From Certhia americana (taxonomy: Eukaryota; Chordata; Aves; Passeriformes; Certhiidae), in contig CM031864.1 in NCBI GenBank assembly GCA_018697195.1, positions 22,945,257-23,009,256 of the forward strand: 64,000 bases of DNA. The letters run 5' to 3'. Below are positions 46,859 through 59,458 of this stretch, in pieces. Each line of letters starts with the position of its first letter. Positions within the stretch are counted from its first letter, which is position 1. The position numbers were made by a program, and so were the translations under genes. The notes below the pieces were generated by a model, which did no database searches, was not told the origin of the DNA, and saw only the letters and a program-made list of their open reading frames with translations.

Positions 46859-49800
46859 TGTAAATTACCAGCTGCAGCAATGAAATATTGGGGTAACAAG
46901 AAAACACATGCTGAGTTTATAAGTGCACAAAATACCTTGTATGTGACTGTTACATACTCATGATATTGGCAAATAATTGTTCCATGCAAAAGTAAAAAAA
47001 AAAAGAAGGGCAGTTAATTTCAACATTTTTTGATGCATAAAAGAAAGGTAAAATGGTTACTCTGAATTAGCAGTCCAGGGATGCTTACAAATGCCCTTTA
47101 GTCTCCTGGGGATATTCCCAGACCCATGGGAGCCCCCAGTGCTCTGACACTATTACCTAATATGCACCAATACAGTCACCAAATAAAATGGCAACATTTC
47201 ACATATCACAACACAAATAGATTTTAAGAAATAGAAAGCCACATCTAGATGGCACTCATATAAATCTTTCTCTTTTGTTTCATATTTACTATTGAAATCA
47301 ACTGCAAAACTCCCACATTGCAACATATTCAACTGAAACAACAAATTTGAGTTACCTAGATTGGCCCAATTCTTCACTGGCTTACAAAACCGGAGTTTAC
47401 AAGGTCCTTTCTGTCTGGAAAAGAAGACCTGTATTAATCAATAAATTCTAAATCCACTGATTAAAGTATCTCAAATAACAACTAGTGGAAAGGTCATACC
47501 AGTGGAAAGTACAAGCACTGTTTTATACAACTCATGACATGTATTGGGCTGAATTTCTCTGGCTGTTCTCCCTCAAAATTCTCCTTTGAGTTATAATGTA
47601 TGAGGATGTAGTGATGTGGTTCCCATTCATGGGTGATGAGGGAAGATCTCTGAACTCATGCCAGTAGGACAGAATATCTTTCAAGTCTAAATAAAGTAAA
47701 TGAAACAGACATGAAGAATTAATACTATGCTCTGAGTTGAAGTTGTCTACTGACTTTCTCATTAATTTCTGAAGAGTTTGGAAGCCAAGGTTTGGGAAAT
47801 CAGAACCAGATGTTAATCCATTACATGGATTATGATATTCACTGAAATTTTTCCATATTAAAATATACTTGGAAGTTCATACAATCTGTAAAACATGAGT
47901 CGTTATTGTAAATCATCATATGTAGGGTATAAGTGTGTGTGTATGAAGTTTTAACTAAACAAAATATTTCAGACCCTGACTTAAAAGATTTTCTGTCTCC
48001 AGAGCTGTGAGGGATGTTTCTCTGTAAGTTGGGACAGGGTGCTCTGCTGTTGCAGAGCTCAGGAGCCACCACAGGGCAGGTGACAACAGGCTGCCATGAC
48101 ATACAATCACAGGAGATGTGAACCTGCAGATCCATACTTTCACACGCAGCCTTGCCCATAAACATCCTTAACTGCAGACCAAGTGCAAAAGATGTCTATG
48201 TGTAAGGACATCTTCAGCATCCCTGCAGCAGGGGGCAGAGTCAAATTTTGGGCAGAAATTTGGGCAGGGTCAGACATCAGACTGAGTCTGGGGCTGAAAT
48301 ATAAAGACACTGATAGGTTATTAAGCTGTACCTTCCGTACAGCCATCAGTTAAAAGACGTGAACAGTAACAGTTCTTACAAAAGAAAGAATCAACCTTGC
48401 CCCTGTGGTCCATCAATGGAAATACATTAGGTTCAACTGGAACTTCTCTTAACTGGATGCATCTTTTGACTATGGATTGTTTTTTTCTGAAAATAACAGC
48501 ATGCAGACTAATCAAATGTTATCAAGACACAATTTTTCTTCAGTCTCAGCCAGAAGTCAGGCTCACACTCAAGGATGTCCTCACCAAAAGAGGAGAGGAC
48601 CATGGGACCATGAGTAACTCATAGGAACGGTACCCATGTGGCATCCCATACTCTGGGGCTAAGAACATGGCCCTGACTGTCCAACAACTCAGTGCAGAGC
48701 CAGGTGCTATTGAAAATAAACATAAGGGGAGGAAAGGATACTGGGCGAAGATTTTGGGGTGACAGCAGCAATTCCAGGTCTTTTCTGTGCCAGAAGCCCC
48801 CCACGATCACGTATTGATTAAACAGGAATCTTGAACATTACATGAAGTTATGTTCTGCTTCATGTATACAATGCATATTCTTCAAAATAATTTCCTTCAG
48901 CTCCTCATTGAAATAGACGGAATGCCTGTTCTACAATACAAGAGCATCATATATTCCTGTCAGCTTCACTATGGCCTGTCCTTCACAGATTTGATTATTC
49001 CACATTTTATGGTGCTATGAGGAACTTCATACTCTGAGTCTTCCCTGAGGAACATTAACGCTTGTTAGAAGTACATGACCCAACCAGTATTACTACAAAA
49101 CACTTGGAAAATGTTACATTGGAGTACTATTAATACATTCTATCACGCTTGCATTACATGACTGCATGTGGAAAATCTGATGACTTGCAAGCTTATTAAG
49201 TTGCTGAGATTCCTCATTGCTTTTATGAGAGATATGCCACAACTGAACTACTTGACCCTGGATGATTCCTGGAAGTTCCTCTGGCCCCAGATCTGGTTTA
49301 TTTCCTGGGACATCAGACACCAACAATATGCTCCCAAATTTCACTTTTGGAAATACAGGACTTTTTAGTAGATCTGTGCTCCGAAAACAAGCTTTCTACA
49401 AAATATGCCAGAAAAATTACCTCAAAACTTGCTATTAAATTGACCTTGCTTTAAGAAACACAGTATTTATAATTTACCTATAACAAACCAAAGTGCATAA
49501 ATATTAATAAAAAACAGGTCATCAATGTCAATACAACTAATTTGTATAATCTTCTCTATATACTTCATGTAAATATTTATTTAACAATCCTGTGGCACTA
49601 ATTTATTGTAGAAAAGAGACGGATAGATAAAAACAGCTATATAACGTAAATGTAATCTAGCCATGTATGTGTCTTTGGCAAATAAATCTAGCACTTTGTG
49701 TCAGGCTCGTTTCCATGCAGACTTACTCACAGAAATGAGCAATCCCATTGCTGGCAGCAGGATGACTCATACCTCTGCTTTAAATGGAGTAAAGGTAAAG

Positions 49801-50480
49801 TGTGGAGGCAGCTCCGAGTGCAGAAGTGAGATGTAGCAGCAAGGACAGACTGCCAGGACACGTGGGTGCTAAGAATTGCTCCTGACATGAATTCTGATCC
49901 ATGTCACTTCTCCAAGGGTGTCTGCCCTTGCACCTCACATCAACACTGCTGTTCTATCAGCCCATGAACACACAGCCTTGACTTTCCAAAAAACAGGCTC
50001 CCCAAACATCAGGAGGATATGTTTTTCCTCTCACTCGTGGCTTCCCAGCTGTTAGCAGCAGCAAAGATTGTTTAATAAATGAAATAATTGTGTCTTATAA
50101 TAGAGTAACACTTCTTAACAGCATATCTGCAAAGATGAGTTTCAAGGAAAAAAAGCAAAGTATTGTTTCCTATTAACACTTAACTGCTCTGTCTGCATGT
50201 GCTATGGGTACTGTTTCTTATAGAATAGGCTGACAAATCCATTCAGAGTATTTTCCCTAATGCCTTTTCCATTCAGCTCTGGAGTAAGCAAATTAGCATT
50301 CAGCACTTTTCCCTTGTTTTTAAACCTTTTTTCTTCCACATCCTTTGGAGTCACCCACAAAAGTGATATTAAGACAATAATATACTCCAAGGTGAAAAGT
50401 CTGGAGAATCGTCACCCATTTTCATATGTACACCCATTTCCAATTTCTACTAACTTCTACAATTTTGAATGATACATTTG

Positions 50481-50513
50481 TATATATGGGAAAATATATA
50501 CTTCCCATATATA
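50481..50513. repeat. Perfect 12-bp inverted repeat, 9-nt loop
   Basis: TATATATGGGAA (50481-50492) is the exact reverse complement of TTCCCATATATA (50502-50513). The AT-rich hairpin lies about 0.2 kb left of the candidate LTR at 50725. Confidence 0.88.
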
Positions 50514-50724
50514 TCCTTTGTAGTCATTCAGTTTCTCATTCTGAACATAATTATTTACCTACCTTGGAAAAATAAACAAACACTACTTTTCTACTTCTTT
50601 TTGTGTCAAATTCAAGCCTGATTCATCAGTTTCCACTTAATCACTGTCTAAAAGAGCCAATATTCCCCATAAAGGATTTTAGTCTTGGTAATATTCCTTC
50701 CAAACTTTTGTTTATGTAGAACAA

Positions 50725-51386
50725 TGTTGGAGTCTGGAATTATGAGAGGTATTTCTTTGCATGTTTGGGAGATTTTAGAATCTCTGACAAACAGTGTTTT
50801 TAACCTTTGTTCATGGAAAAAGGGCCTTTAAGCTCTGAAATGAAGCAGAGTTTTCAAGAATGAGTATTGAATAGTAGAGTAGTGCGTAGTTTTATCACAG
50901 GGTGAGAATTTTAGATATATGGTGCTTTAGGATAGTAAGCAGGTAATGGCAAGATGGAGGAAGCACATGGCTTTTGGGTTTCTTCCTTCTTCCTCATCTG
51001 CCTCCATCTTCTGCTGTGAGGTGGCACATTATAGTTGGTTTAGAGTAGAGTTTAACCTTCTAACATAGATAATAGTTATTGGAGTAGAATTATAAATACT
51101 GATTACATAGATTGAAATATAAATATCCACGCCACCCTGAGGGTAGGGGCATTAAGCATTAAGCATTGAGCATTAGGTAGTTAGCTTTGGTATTTGGAGT
51201 TTTGTGCCTTGAACTGACCTGCAATGAAGAACTCTGCAGGTCAGGAACAGAATGTAATGATAAGAAATAATAAATAATGAAGAGAAAAGAGAAGAAAAGT
51301 CTCATGACCAGTTCTTTCAAGATCTCTGGCTGGGGAAAACAAAATTGTACATTCTCGGGAAACAGAAGAAAAACAGCCGCCCGGCA
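50725..51386 (+). mobile_element. Candidate solo LTR of a second endogenous retrovirus family
   Basis: The stretch starts TGTTGGAGTCTGGAATTATG and contains, in order, a TATAAATA box (near 51091), a CTTGAACTGACCTGCAATG region, and AATAAATAATG (near 51267) at polyadenylation-signal distance. It could end at a CA near 51386 or 51394, so TG...CA ends, promoter box and poly(A) signal are in LTR order. I recall passerine ERVK-type LTRs of similar build but cannot verify the family. No target-site duplication is convincing and the right end is uncertain. Confidence 0.42.
51149..51176. repeat. Heptamer tandem repeat (GCATTAA)x4, imperfect
   Basis: GCATTAA, GCATTAA, GCATTGA and GCATTAG are in tandem within the candidate LTR, downstream of its TATA-like box. 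Confidence 0.9.
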
Positions 51387-54300
51387 GAGAAACAAAAAAA
51401 AAAAAATTATTTTTATAAATCCAAGAGAACTATTGTGAGAAAACCACTGAAGACTTGACTGTCAGCTGATGGGAATCAATGTAAGTCAGATGATACCAAC
51501 AGGGTAGCAATCAACACAGTTTTGTGAAAAGCTGTGAGGTCTGCATCTGTCTCTGGCACTTTCTGTTCTGTGCTGCTCCACAATGTCCCAGCATGTCTGC
51601 TGCTCTACTGATGCTATTGCTCCTATCTGAAACTAGGTTCAGTAAGAAAAACACCTTGTGATGGAGGGGGTCACCAGCCTAACAAGACACAAGAAATAAG
51701 AGTGCATGGTCACAGTTTGTGCCAGGTCTGTGTGTAGGCACTCTGCTGCCCAAAATAGCCCACAGCCAATGACACAGGCTTCAGGGTACACCAGGGAACT
51801 AAAGAGAATTTCAAAATGGGAGTGCCTCTCAGGAAAATTGGTACTTTCTGAGGGAACTTTCCATGAAAAGTTTTTTCAATCAGCTCCAGCTTAAAATTGT
51901 GCTGCTCTATTATTTTCAATGAGAATTGCTTTAATAAAGAGAACTCATTCTAAACACACTGCAATACCCTCTGGACCAACTCGCTTGAATAGAACAAATG
52001 GATACAGCCATGTTCAGTGAAACATAAAAATTTGTCACAGCTTTGATCTGCAGAGAAATTCAGTATTCCACAGTAAAGCATGGTGTTTAGAAATGATTCA
52101 CTTGTTTGACATGTGACTCGTTCAAGCACTAAGACCAATATTTATACTCTTTGGTGGTTAAGAAAGATGTCGTATTCAGAAGAAAATATGTTCTACACAG
52201 AAGCATGTGGACTTGTCAGCAAACACTGAATGTAGTCATATATACTAATATGTTATTAATTGCTTTGTGGATAGTAAAATCAAGTCCCTGATGTACTTCA
52301 GAGTGAAAATATCTTTTCTCTTCTTGAAAGGGAGAGAAAACTTGTATCCTACGTACTAACATGGATGCCAGCATTTCTCAAAATCTTGTGCAGCATTTAA
52401 ATTAAACTTGAGATTCATTCTCTATTACTGTGTGGAAGAGGTAAGATTAAATGTGTCCTAGTTAAGACAGCATGCAACTAAAATTCATAACATTAACAAA
52501 AATGGCACTATGCAGTTTACAGTTGACTTGCAGACATAAAGTTTAATGAGCCTCTTTGTGTTGTCACCCCTCTGCAACTGGCTCCAAGTTGTTTAACTAT
52601 TCCTTTGCCTTGTAAATTCAGGTCCATGTGAGGTGAAGATCAGTGTGGAGGTGCAGGTAACCAAACAAGCCTGTCTTAGTTTGTGTTTCAGTGCCCTGCT
52701 TCCCCTCAGCTGCTCATGTAAGACTGGAGCATGCAGAGCACCAACAGTGGTCGAGGGCAGGAGTCAGCCCAAAAACTGGCACTGCGGTGCTTACAAATGT
52801 TTGTTGAGAGAAGAACATCAGTGTACATACACAGGCATTTGCTGACCTTATAGGCTACTCCTGGTGTTCAGACTTCAGCATGTCTATGGAAGAGCTGGGA
52901 ATTGAAAGCGCAATCTTAACACAGACTTATAAACGAGAGAAAGCACACTCCAACAGCATAGGTTTATAGGAGGTCCAGTTCTTGACTTAAAGCCTCAGGC
53001 TACTGCCCTAAGAAAATTGCTAGATGTGCAATATCCAGCTCCTATGCAAAATGGGGGCTGTCATCAACCACTGGGGTACGCTATATTTTTTGTGTATTTG
53101 TTCTAATACAAATGAGGCAGAGAAGGCTTATTTAGAAAGATCACACTGCTGACATAACTGAAAAACTTGAAATCATCTCTCCATTGTTCTATATAGAGAT
53201 TTCATCTCCCTTTCACAGGATCTCTGCATATCTATCTCAAAGTAAGCATATCTACCTCACTAAGGGAGTGCAGGTGTGCTGTAGTAATGGTTTGTTGGTT
53301 ACTGTTTTTCTCACAACTACTAGTGCCATTGTGAAGAGTGAAAAAAAACAAATATATAAGGCCCTCCAAAACTTTCCCGGATTCTCACTTTCATCAGGCC
53401 AAAATCTTTCTCACACAAAATGCAATCTGCTTTTCTTTACATCTGATATGTACCATAATTTATTCCCACCATAACCTCCCTAATTTCCACTTACCTTATT
53501 CATCCTGTTTCCATCATCCTTTAATTACTTTTCCAAATAATTATCTTTGTGCTTTCTGTTTCTCTAACAGGAATTCGTCATAGACAAATATCACATTGCT
53601 TCATTTTCCTTCTCTACACTCCTAGTAATCCTACCAAAAGAGCTTGGCAACCCTAAAACAAATTGTGCTTTGTGGCTACTACCCAACCGCATCTCAATTT
53701 CTTTGTTTTCTGGCTTCCCTGTTCATCTGTTGCCACATTGTGCTACAAAATCCTGAAGACAGGAACCATCCACCCTTCTGACCTCAGCTCCAAGCAGACC
53801 TAGTCCACAGCATGGTACCCAGGTGTTATCAAACACAAATTTTTACTATTAAACAATAGAGTTTATATAGGGTTTGATATAACAGAGTGACTGAGGAACG
53901 TTTTAAACAGAGAAGCCATAGGTAATTCGAACTTGTCCCTCTTACACTCTGTAGAAAGCAAAAAATATTCTATGTGTTTATCCCTGGGGTGGGATTAAAA
54001 AGGCACATTATAAAAAAAACCCCATTTGCATTGATTTACTGAAGACTTTAATTTAACAGGTCTGACCTGGATTTAAAATAATGACCCTCCAGATTCCAAG
54101 CATTCTTCGTGTAAATACTGGCTGTCCATTTACAGCATAATTCAAGCCTGTTCTTAACTTGTAGCTGGCTCACCACCACCTGCTATTAACAGCTTGTTCA
54201 AAGTTGAACCTAATTGTACAAAGAGATAAGGAAACCATCAAAGCTATTTCTTAACCAATCCATCATCTTTTATGCCCATCTCTAAGCATGCCACTGCACT

Positions 54301-55974
54301 GCTGGTAGGCAGACTGATCTCTCAGGTATATAAAGGAAAGGGACTTCTGCTTTACTATTGCTGCTGGCTAATCCTATTAAAATAACAACATGTATACAAT
54401 AATTAGATGTCAGAAATAATGGGTGCTGCTCTAGTTCTACCCTCTCCTTTTTTTATTTGACTCTGTATTTCAAGAGAAAGTGATCTGGTGGCCTCTAGTT
54501 CTGACCTTTATCAAGTATTCCAGAGATCTGCAGCTCAGCTTTTCTAATCTTACCTTGACTTCTCTTCAGTGACCCCCTGTTCCCCGTTACAGACTTCTCC
54601 AATTACCTCAATATTCACAGTATTCCCTAAAGCACTGCTACATGGAACACTATTATCTCTTATCTATTTTATCTATTAACCTTAGGAACACTGGCAAGCT
54701 ATTATGGGCAATCACTGTGCCTACAGAAAAAGGACAGAAAAGGGGCTGTGCTTTAAAAGCGTACGTGGAAAATGTTTGCCATTTTGAATACATTTTGTGT
54801 TTTCTTCTAAAGGAAGAATAACCAGATACTTCAGAAGCAAAGCCAAAAGTATCTCAATTAAGCCTTTCAGCTCTTCTGCATTCAGTGAAGTACTTACACA
54901 TCTGAAAGATGTTTCCCCTTGATTCCCACACATTTTCTATTGCTCACTCTTCATAGACAGCCTGTCAAAAGACAACAGCCACCTGGGGATGGAGGTGTCC
55001 TGGATCTCCAACTCTAGCCCCATACCCTGTTTTCCAGGTTGACTGCCAGACTCTTAGGTTGGTGATGCTGTGCATCTGCCTGGGGGCAGGAAACAAACTC
55101 CTGAAGAGATTGCTGCTTCAGGAGAAATAGGCAGTTTGGGAGAGAAGGAGCAGTCAGCTCAGAAAAGACAATAATAGCATGAGACAGCTGGAGGAGAGAT
55201 CTGCAGGAGCAAAGCTCATTCCTGTTCATGTACTATCAGTAGAACCGGCAAATTATTTATTTGTTTCCCAGTCAAGAGGTTTGGGGCTTTTGGAAATCTG
55301 AAATTTAGAAATAATGTATGTAAAGACAGCCAAGATCAATTTTTCTCCAGTCACTGGTGGTTTGTTTGTTTGTTTGGGGTTTTTAAGTTGCAGATTTGCC
55401 CATGTGATCATATTGTGTATTATTGCTGATTCCAGATAAAAAGGGAAAAGAATTTGTCCTCTTCACAAACTCAAAGTATACATTTTGATCTTCTGGGTTT
55501 TGTTACTGCTGGGTTTTTTTAAAAGGGAAAAAACCATAATCTTCCCTTTTTCCAAAAGTCTCAGAATGTTTTCAAAAGTTATTTCTCAGTCTGAGGTAGA
55601 GAGCAGGGGCAGAAATAAACAAATTCTCTGAGCACAGGGGCAAGGAGAAATCCTTCAGCCTCCACTGTGGAATGACAACTAGGAGGTATGGATCTTATTC
55701 CAACTCCTGCAAAGACAGAAATAAATGCCAGAGTAGCCAAGGCAATTTAGAGTTTCTGAACTTTTCTGGTGAGGAAAAAAAAAATCCACACATTTTGTGC
55801 TTTCCATGCTTGAAAATATTGTTTAATCACAATTAAATTCTATTTTGAATTGTAGTGCAGAATGTTATCCCCGACCAGGACTCAATGCTAATTCCATCTC
55901 TAATCAGCAGATGGCACCATGAATTCGTCAAATAGATGGAGACCAGAAAGAAGTATAAATTTATCCCCTAAAAA

Positions 55975-55994
55975 GGGGAGGGGGGGGGGGGGGG
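55975..55994. repeat. Poly(G) run (G4-A-G15)
   Basis: GGGG, one A and then an unbroken run of 15 G. The tract could form a G-quadruplex and is prone to slippage and assembly error. Confidence 0.9.
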
Positions 55995-56208
55995 TAAGGA
56001 AAAAAACATACACCCTACTTGACACACATAAATCGGAAATTAAATTCAGAGGGTGTAACTTTCCCCTCACGCCACCCCTCCAAAAATAAAACAGGCTGCA
56101 GAACATGCTGTGTGGCACCCTGATGCACAAAGAGCAGCTACACCTATAATGTCCCCAGCCTTGCCCTGTCACTGACCTACATTGTCTCATGGCTGACTGT
56201 GAGATGGA

Positions 56209-56255
56209 AAAAAACCCAAAAAAAACCAAACCAAAAAAACCTCCAAATCTGAAAC

Positions 56256-56288
<33 letters not shown>
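56209..56288. repeat. A-rich tract ending in poly(A) of 28
   Basis: An A/C-rich stretch (56209-56240) leads, after 20 ordinary bases, into an uninterrupted A28 run (56261-56288), followed immediately by GC-rich DNA. It generates a Lys-rich frame that is not a gene. Confidence 0.88.
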
Positions 56289-56293
<5 letters not shown>

Positions 56294-56380
56294 ACTTTCC
56301 TTCTGACCTCCTCTTACTCTGAACAGCACCTCTGGGCTGGAAGGAGGACCCGGGAGCAGCAGAGCAGAGAGCTCAGAGCA

Positions 56381-56400
56381 GAAGTTGCAGATGCAACTTC
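56381..56400. repeat. 8-bp inverted repeat with 4-nt loop
   Basis: GAAGTTGC and GCAACTTC flank AGAT. The GTTGCAGATGCA core recurs about 24 bases downstream, giving a short local direct repeat within the GC-rich patch. Confidence 0.8.
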
Positions 56401-59400
56401 TGGCAGAGTTGCAGATGCAGAGGTCGAGCTGCTGCAGCATGGGTGCAGAGTCACAGGGGTCCAGAGCCCACTCAGCAAAGCACAGGCTGAGAGCAGGCAA
56501 GTGCACAAGAGTTTGCAAGACATTTTCTTCCACTCAAACAGCAAAATTTCTACTTGGAATTCAAAGGCTGGCTGTAGCAGCCTCCCCATGTCCCTCTCCA
56601 GTGCCCTACATCCCCGAAGGAACACAGCATGAGCCCACGGCTCCAGCAGAGGCAGGAAGCATGCTCTGCTCAAAGGAGCACTCCAGTGTTGTCTGTGTGT
56701 CTGCCCTTCTCCTGGCCCAGCCATGCTCATCCCAGCCCCTGCTGGTGGGATAACTCTCATGGCAGCCATGGAGCTGGCACCCACCTGGCACCTCTCCACA
56801 CCCACCCAGGTTCCCACAGGGCTTTGCTGTGGGTATGGTGTGCCATGGGAAGGTGGCTCCTTGGCACAGGCACCAAGGGATGTGAAAGATGTGCTCACCC
56901 CCAGCAAAAATCTGCTGCCTTAAATATGGGCTTCTCCATGTTCTTACATATGAACAGTGAGTGTGAAAATCCTGCCTGTCCATCTGTTCCTTAAAGGTTT
57001 CTTTCTTTTGCTGTGTGTTAGAATTTCTCCCCAAATCTTCTTCAGTGGCACACATCACATCAGTGACATTTATAGGTTAGGTAAATGGTACGCTGCTGAC
57101 ATCATCTAAGCACAGTAACAGACACAGGTTGTCTGTGGATAGCTTTAATGCTATGGACTTCAAGCTTCATTTATCCTGTTCTCAATGAGCAATAATTAAA
57201 ATGTGCAGTAACAGAAGTATTGCTCTGAGAAGCAATAGTCCTACCATGAAAAAAACAGAAATTTTCCCTACAAGAAGAGAGCATTCAATCAACAGTTTCA
57301 ACCATGGCACAGAAGTGAAAACTCTGGTGTTTAAAATTTACAGAGGAAAGCAGCACAACAGTAAAAAGATGAGCTTACCTTGCATTGCATGGAGTCGTCT
57401 TGTCTCAAGCCCAAGGAGCAGATGCTGTAAATTTTTGCCACTTCAGACTCTGCACATCTAGTTGTTGCAAAGTGATTTTTCTTCCTGGGCCATTCCTTAC
57501 TATTTTCCTAGCCTGCCTAGATGGCACAACTCAGGAATTACCAATTTCTCAGCAGTGACACAACTGATTAAGTATGAGCAATACCAGCTTGGGTTTTGCA
57601 TTCAGTCAGAGCTCTGTAATGGCAGCAAAAGGGGCCTTGTTTGTTGAGCAAGAAGGGCTTTATGTCACTTGTCCCTGGAGCAAGGCACAAGTGATCTTGA
57701 TGGAGAAGGCAGCGAACATACTGTCAGAAGCCATATTCACAGGGAAGAGGCAGAACAATGGAGATTAAATGACAGGGCAGAAGCAAGGAATTAAATCATC
57801 CCTGAGGCTCAGATATTCCAGGCTTCCCCATGACACCTGCAAGAGGCACAGGGGAAGACCTGGAGCAAATCCCTGTGGAAGTCTTGCTGTCTGTACCAAC
57901 ACTCTGATGGAAAATCGCTTGTGGCTCTTCTAAAAATCATGGACCATACAACCTCGTGTCCAGCTGCACATTCACTTTTCAGCCAGTTTCCAGTCTGAAA
58001 ACTGGACTGGAAAACAACAGTAGAATTGCTTTGAATCCAATTCTTTTTAACTCTTTCTTTCTGTAAAAAACATAACTCCTGCCTGCCCTCCAGCTGTACT
58101 AGTGTGGTTCAGTTCTAAGTGGTAAAAAGAAAGGAAAATAATTGTTTGGTGTAAATCAAAGGAGATTTCATAGGTCACTTACACACTTCTAACTTGGTAA
58201 TAACTTCATTCTCCCAAAGGACAGGAGGCATCATGAGCCCACACCTGCCCTTTCAACAGTACACCCAAACCACCACAGCAGAGCCCTCTGCACATGAGTA
58301 TCTTTTCCTCCAGATGCTCTTCATACTCTTCTGTGCTTACATGGACCCATGAAAGATATTTTGGCTGGGAAGACATTAATGAGAGATTTCGGATTGTCAC
58401 CTAAGAGACTCAACTACTGTTCCAGGCCTAGTGCCAGGAAAAAAGCTATGTTTTCCACAGACAGGGAAAGAACTGTGGGGAAAAAGGGAAAACTAGAGGT
58501 CTTCTCTGTCTGTATCATCCGCTGACTATCATATCTTCCCAAACAAGAGGGAAGACACTTTTGCTTCAGGCATGAATACAAACCCCTGGTCTGACTCAGA
58601 TGGAAAACTTCATCCTTGCTATTGCCTTTCCCAGATTTGTGCTGGGAATGGCACAATGTGCAAGGGTGAACAGCAAAATTTCAAAATCTTGGTAAATAAG
58701 TTCAAGATCCAATTAAAGCAACTTACTGCTTCTTTATATTGAATAAAAAACATTTACTTATGTGGAGCAATGGTTCATGTTGGCTGTAGGTGTGGGAAGT
58801 TTCCTTACTGCTTTCAATTCAGTACTACATGGGGATGACGGCACTGCTCACTTTACAGCTCTACTGCTGGTGTGCTGCTACTACCTCCCTTCCTCTTTGG
58901 AGCATCCCTCAGGCTGGTACAAAACTCAGGGATCTTCTGATCTGCTCTCAGCTCTGTCAGGAACATTGCAATGGTAATCTTGAATTTTTATGTAGCTTTT
59001 CCATCTCTTGCCTGTAAAATGGAAGTGACAATAGTAATTACTTAATACTAGAAAATTAACTGTATTTGTAGGCAGTCTCTCTGTGCCCCACTTTCCAAAG
59101 ACCTTCAGGTATGAATCCATCCTCCTGTTCCTCCTCATTATTTACTTACTCTCAAAACATGAGGGCAGGAAAGGCCCCAGACAGCTGGCATAGTCCTGTT
59201 GCCAATTTCCCACTCCCAAACCTCTGAGCTTGCAAGGAGGTTCCTCTGATGATTTCCATGGTCAGAAGGCTGAGCCCATGTAGAAGAAAGACATTATGTT
59301 TGCAAGATATCAAGGATTGTGGGGTCTTAGTTGAAACGTAAGGCCTCTAACCCCCACCAGACAAAAAATAATCGTTAATTGGTGCCAAAGATTCTGTAGG

Positions 59401-59416
59401 CCATACTCAACATCTT

Positions 59417-59458
59417 CACTAAAACAGCATCACTAAAACAGCATCACTAAAACAGCAT
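59417..59458. repeat. 14-bp tandem repeat, three perfect copies
   Basis: CACTAAAACAGCAT is present three times head to tail without mismatch. It is a small minisatellite-like array. Confidence 0.93.

Larger units (their letters stand above)
44680..50724. other. Downstream intergenic DNA, left part
   Basis: AT-rich non-coding DNA with a GC-richer patch at about 45.88-46.32 kb and a short tandem duplication at 46811-46858. In mammals the next gene on this side is NEK7, transcribed toward ATP6V1G3. I looked for its terminal kinase exons on the minus strand and found none. Confidence 0.4.

Noticed and set aside
56189..57058. Overlapping long frames on both strands (147, 197 and 150 codons)
   Set aside because: Open frames on both strands in a GC-rich block next to poly(A) are expected by chance, and none shows a known domain.
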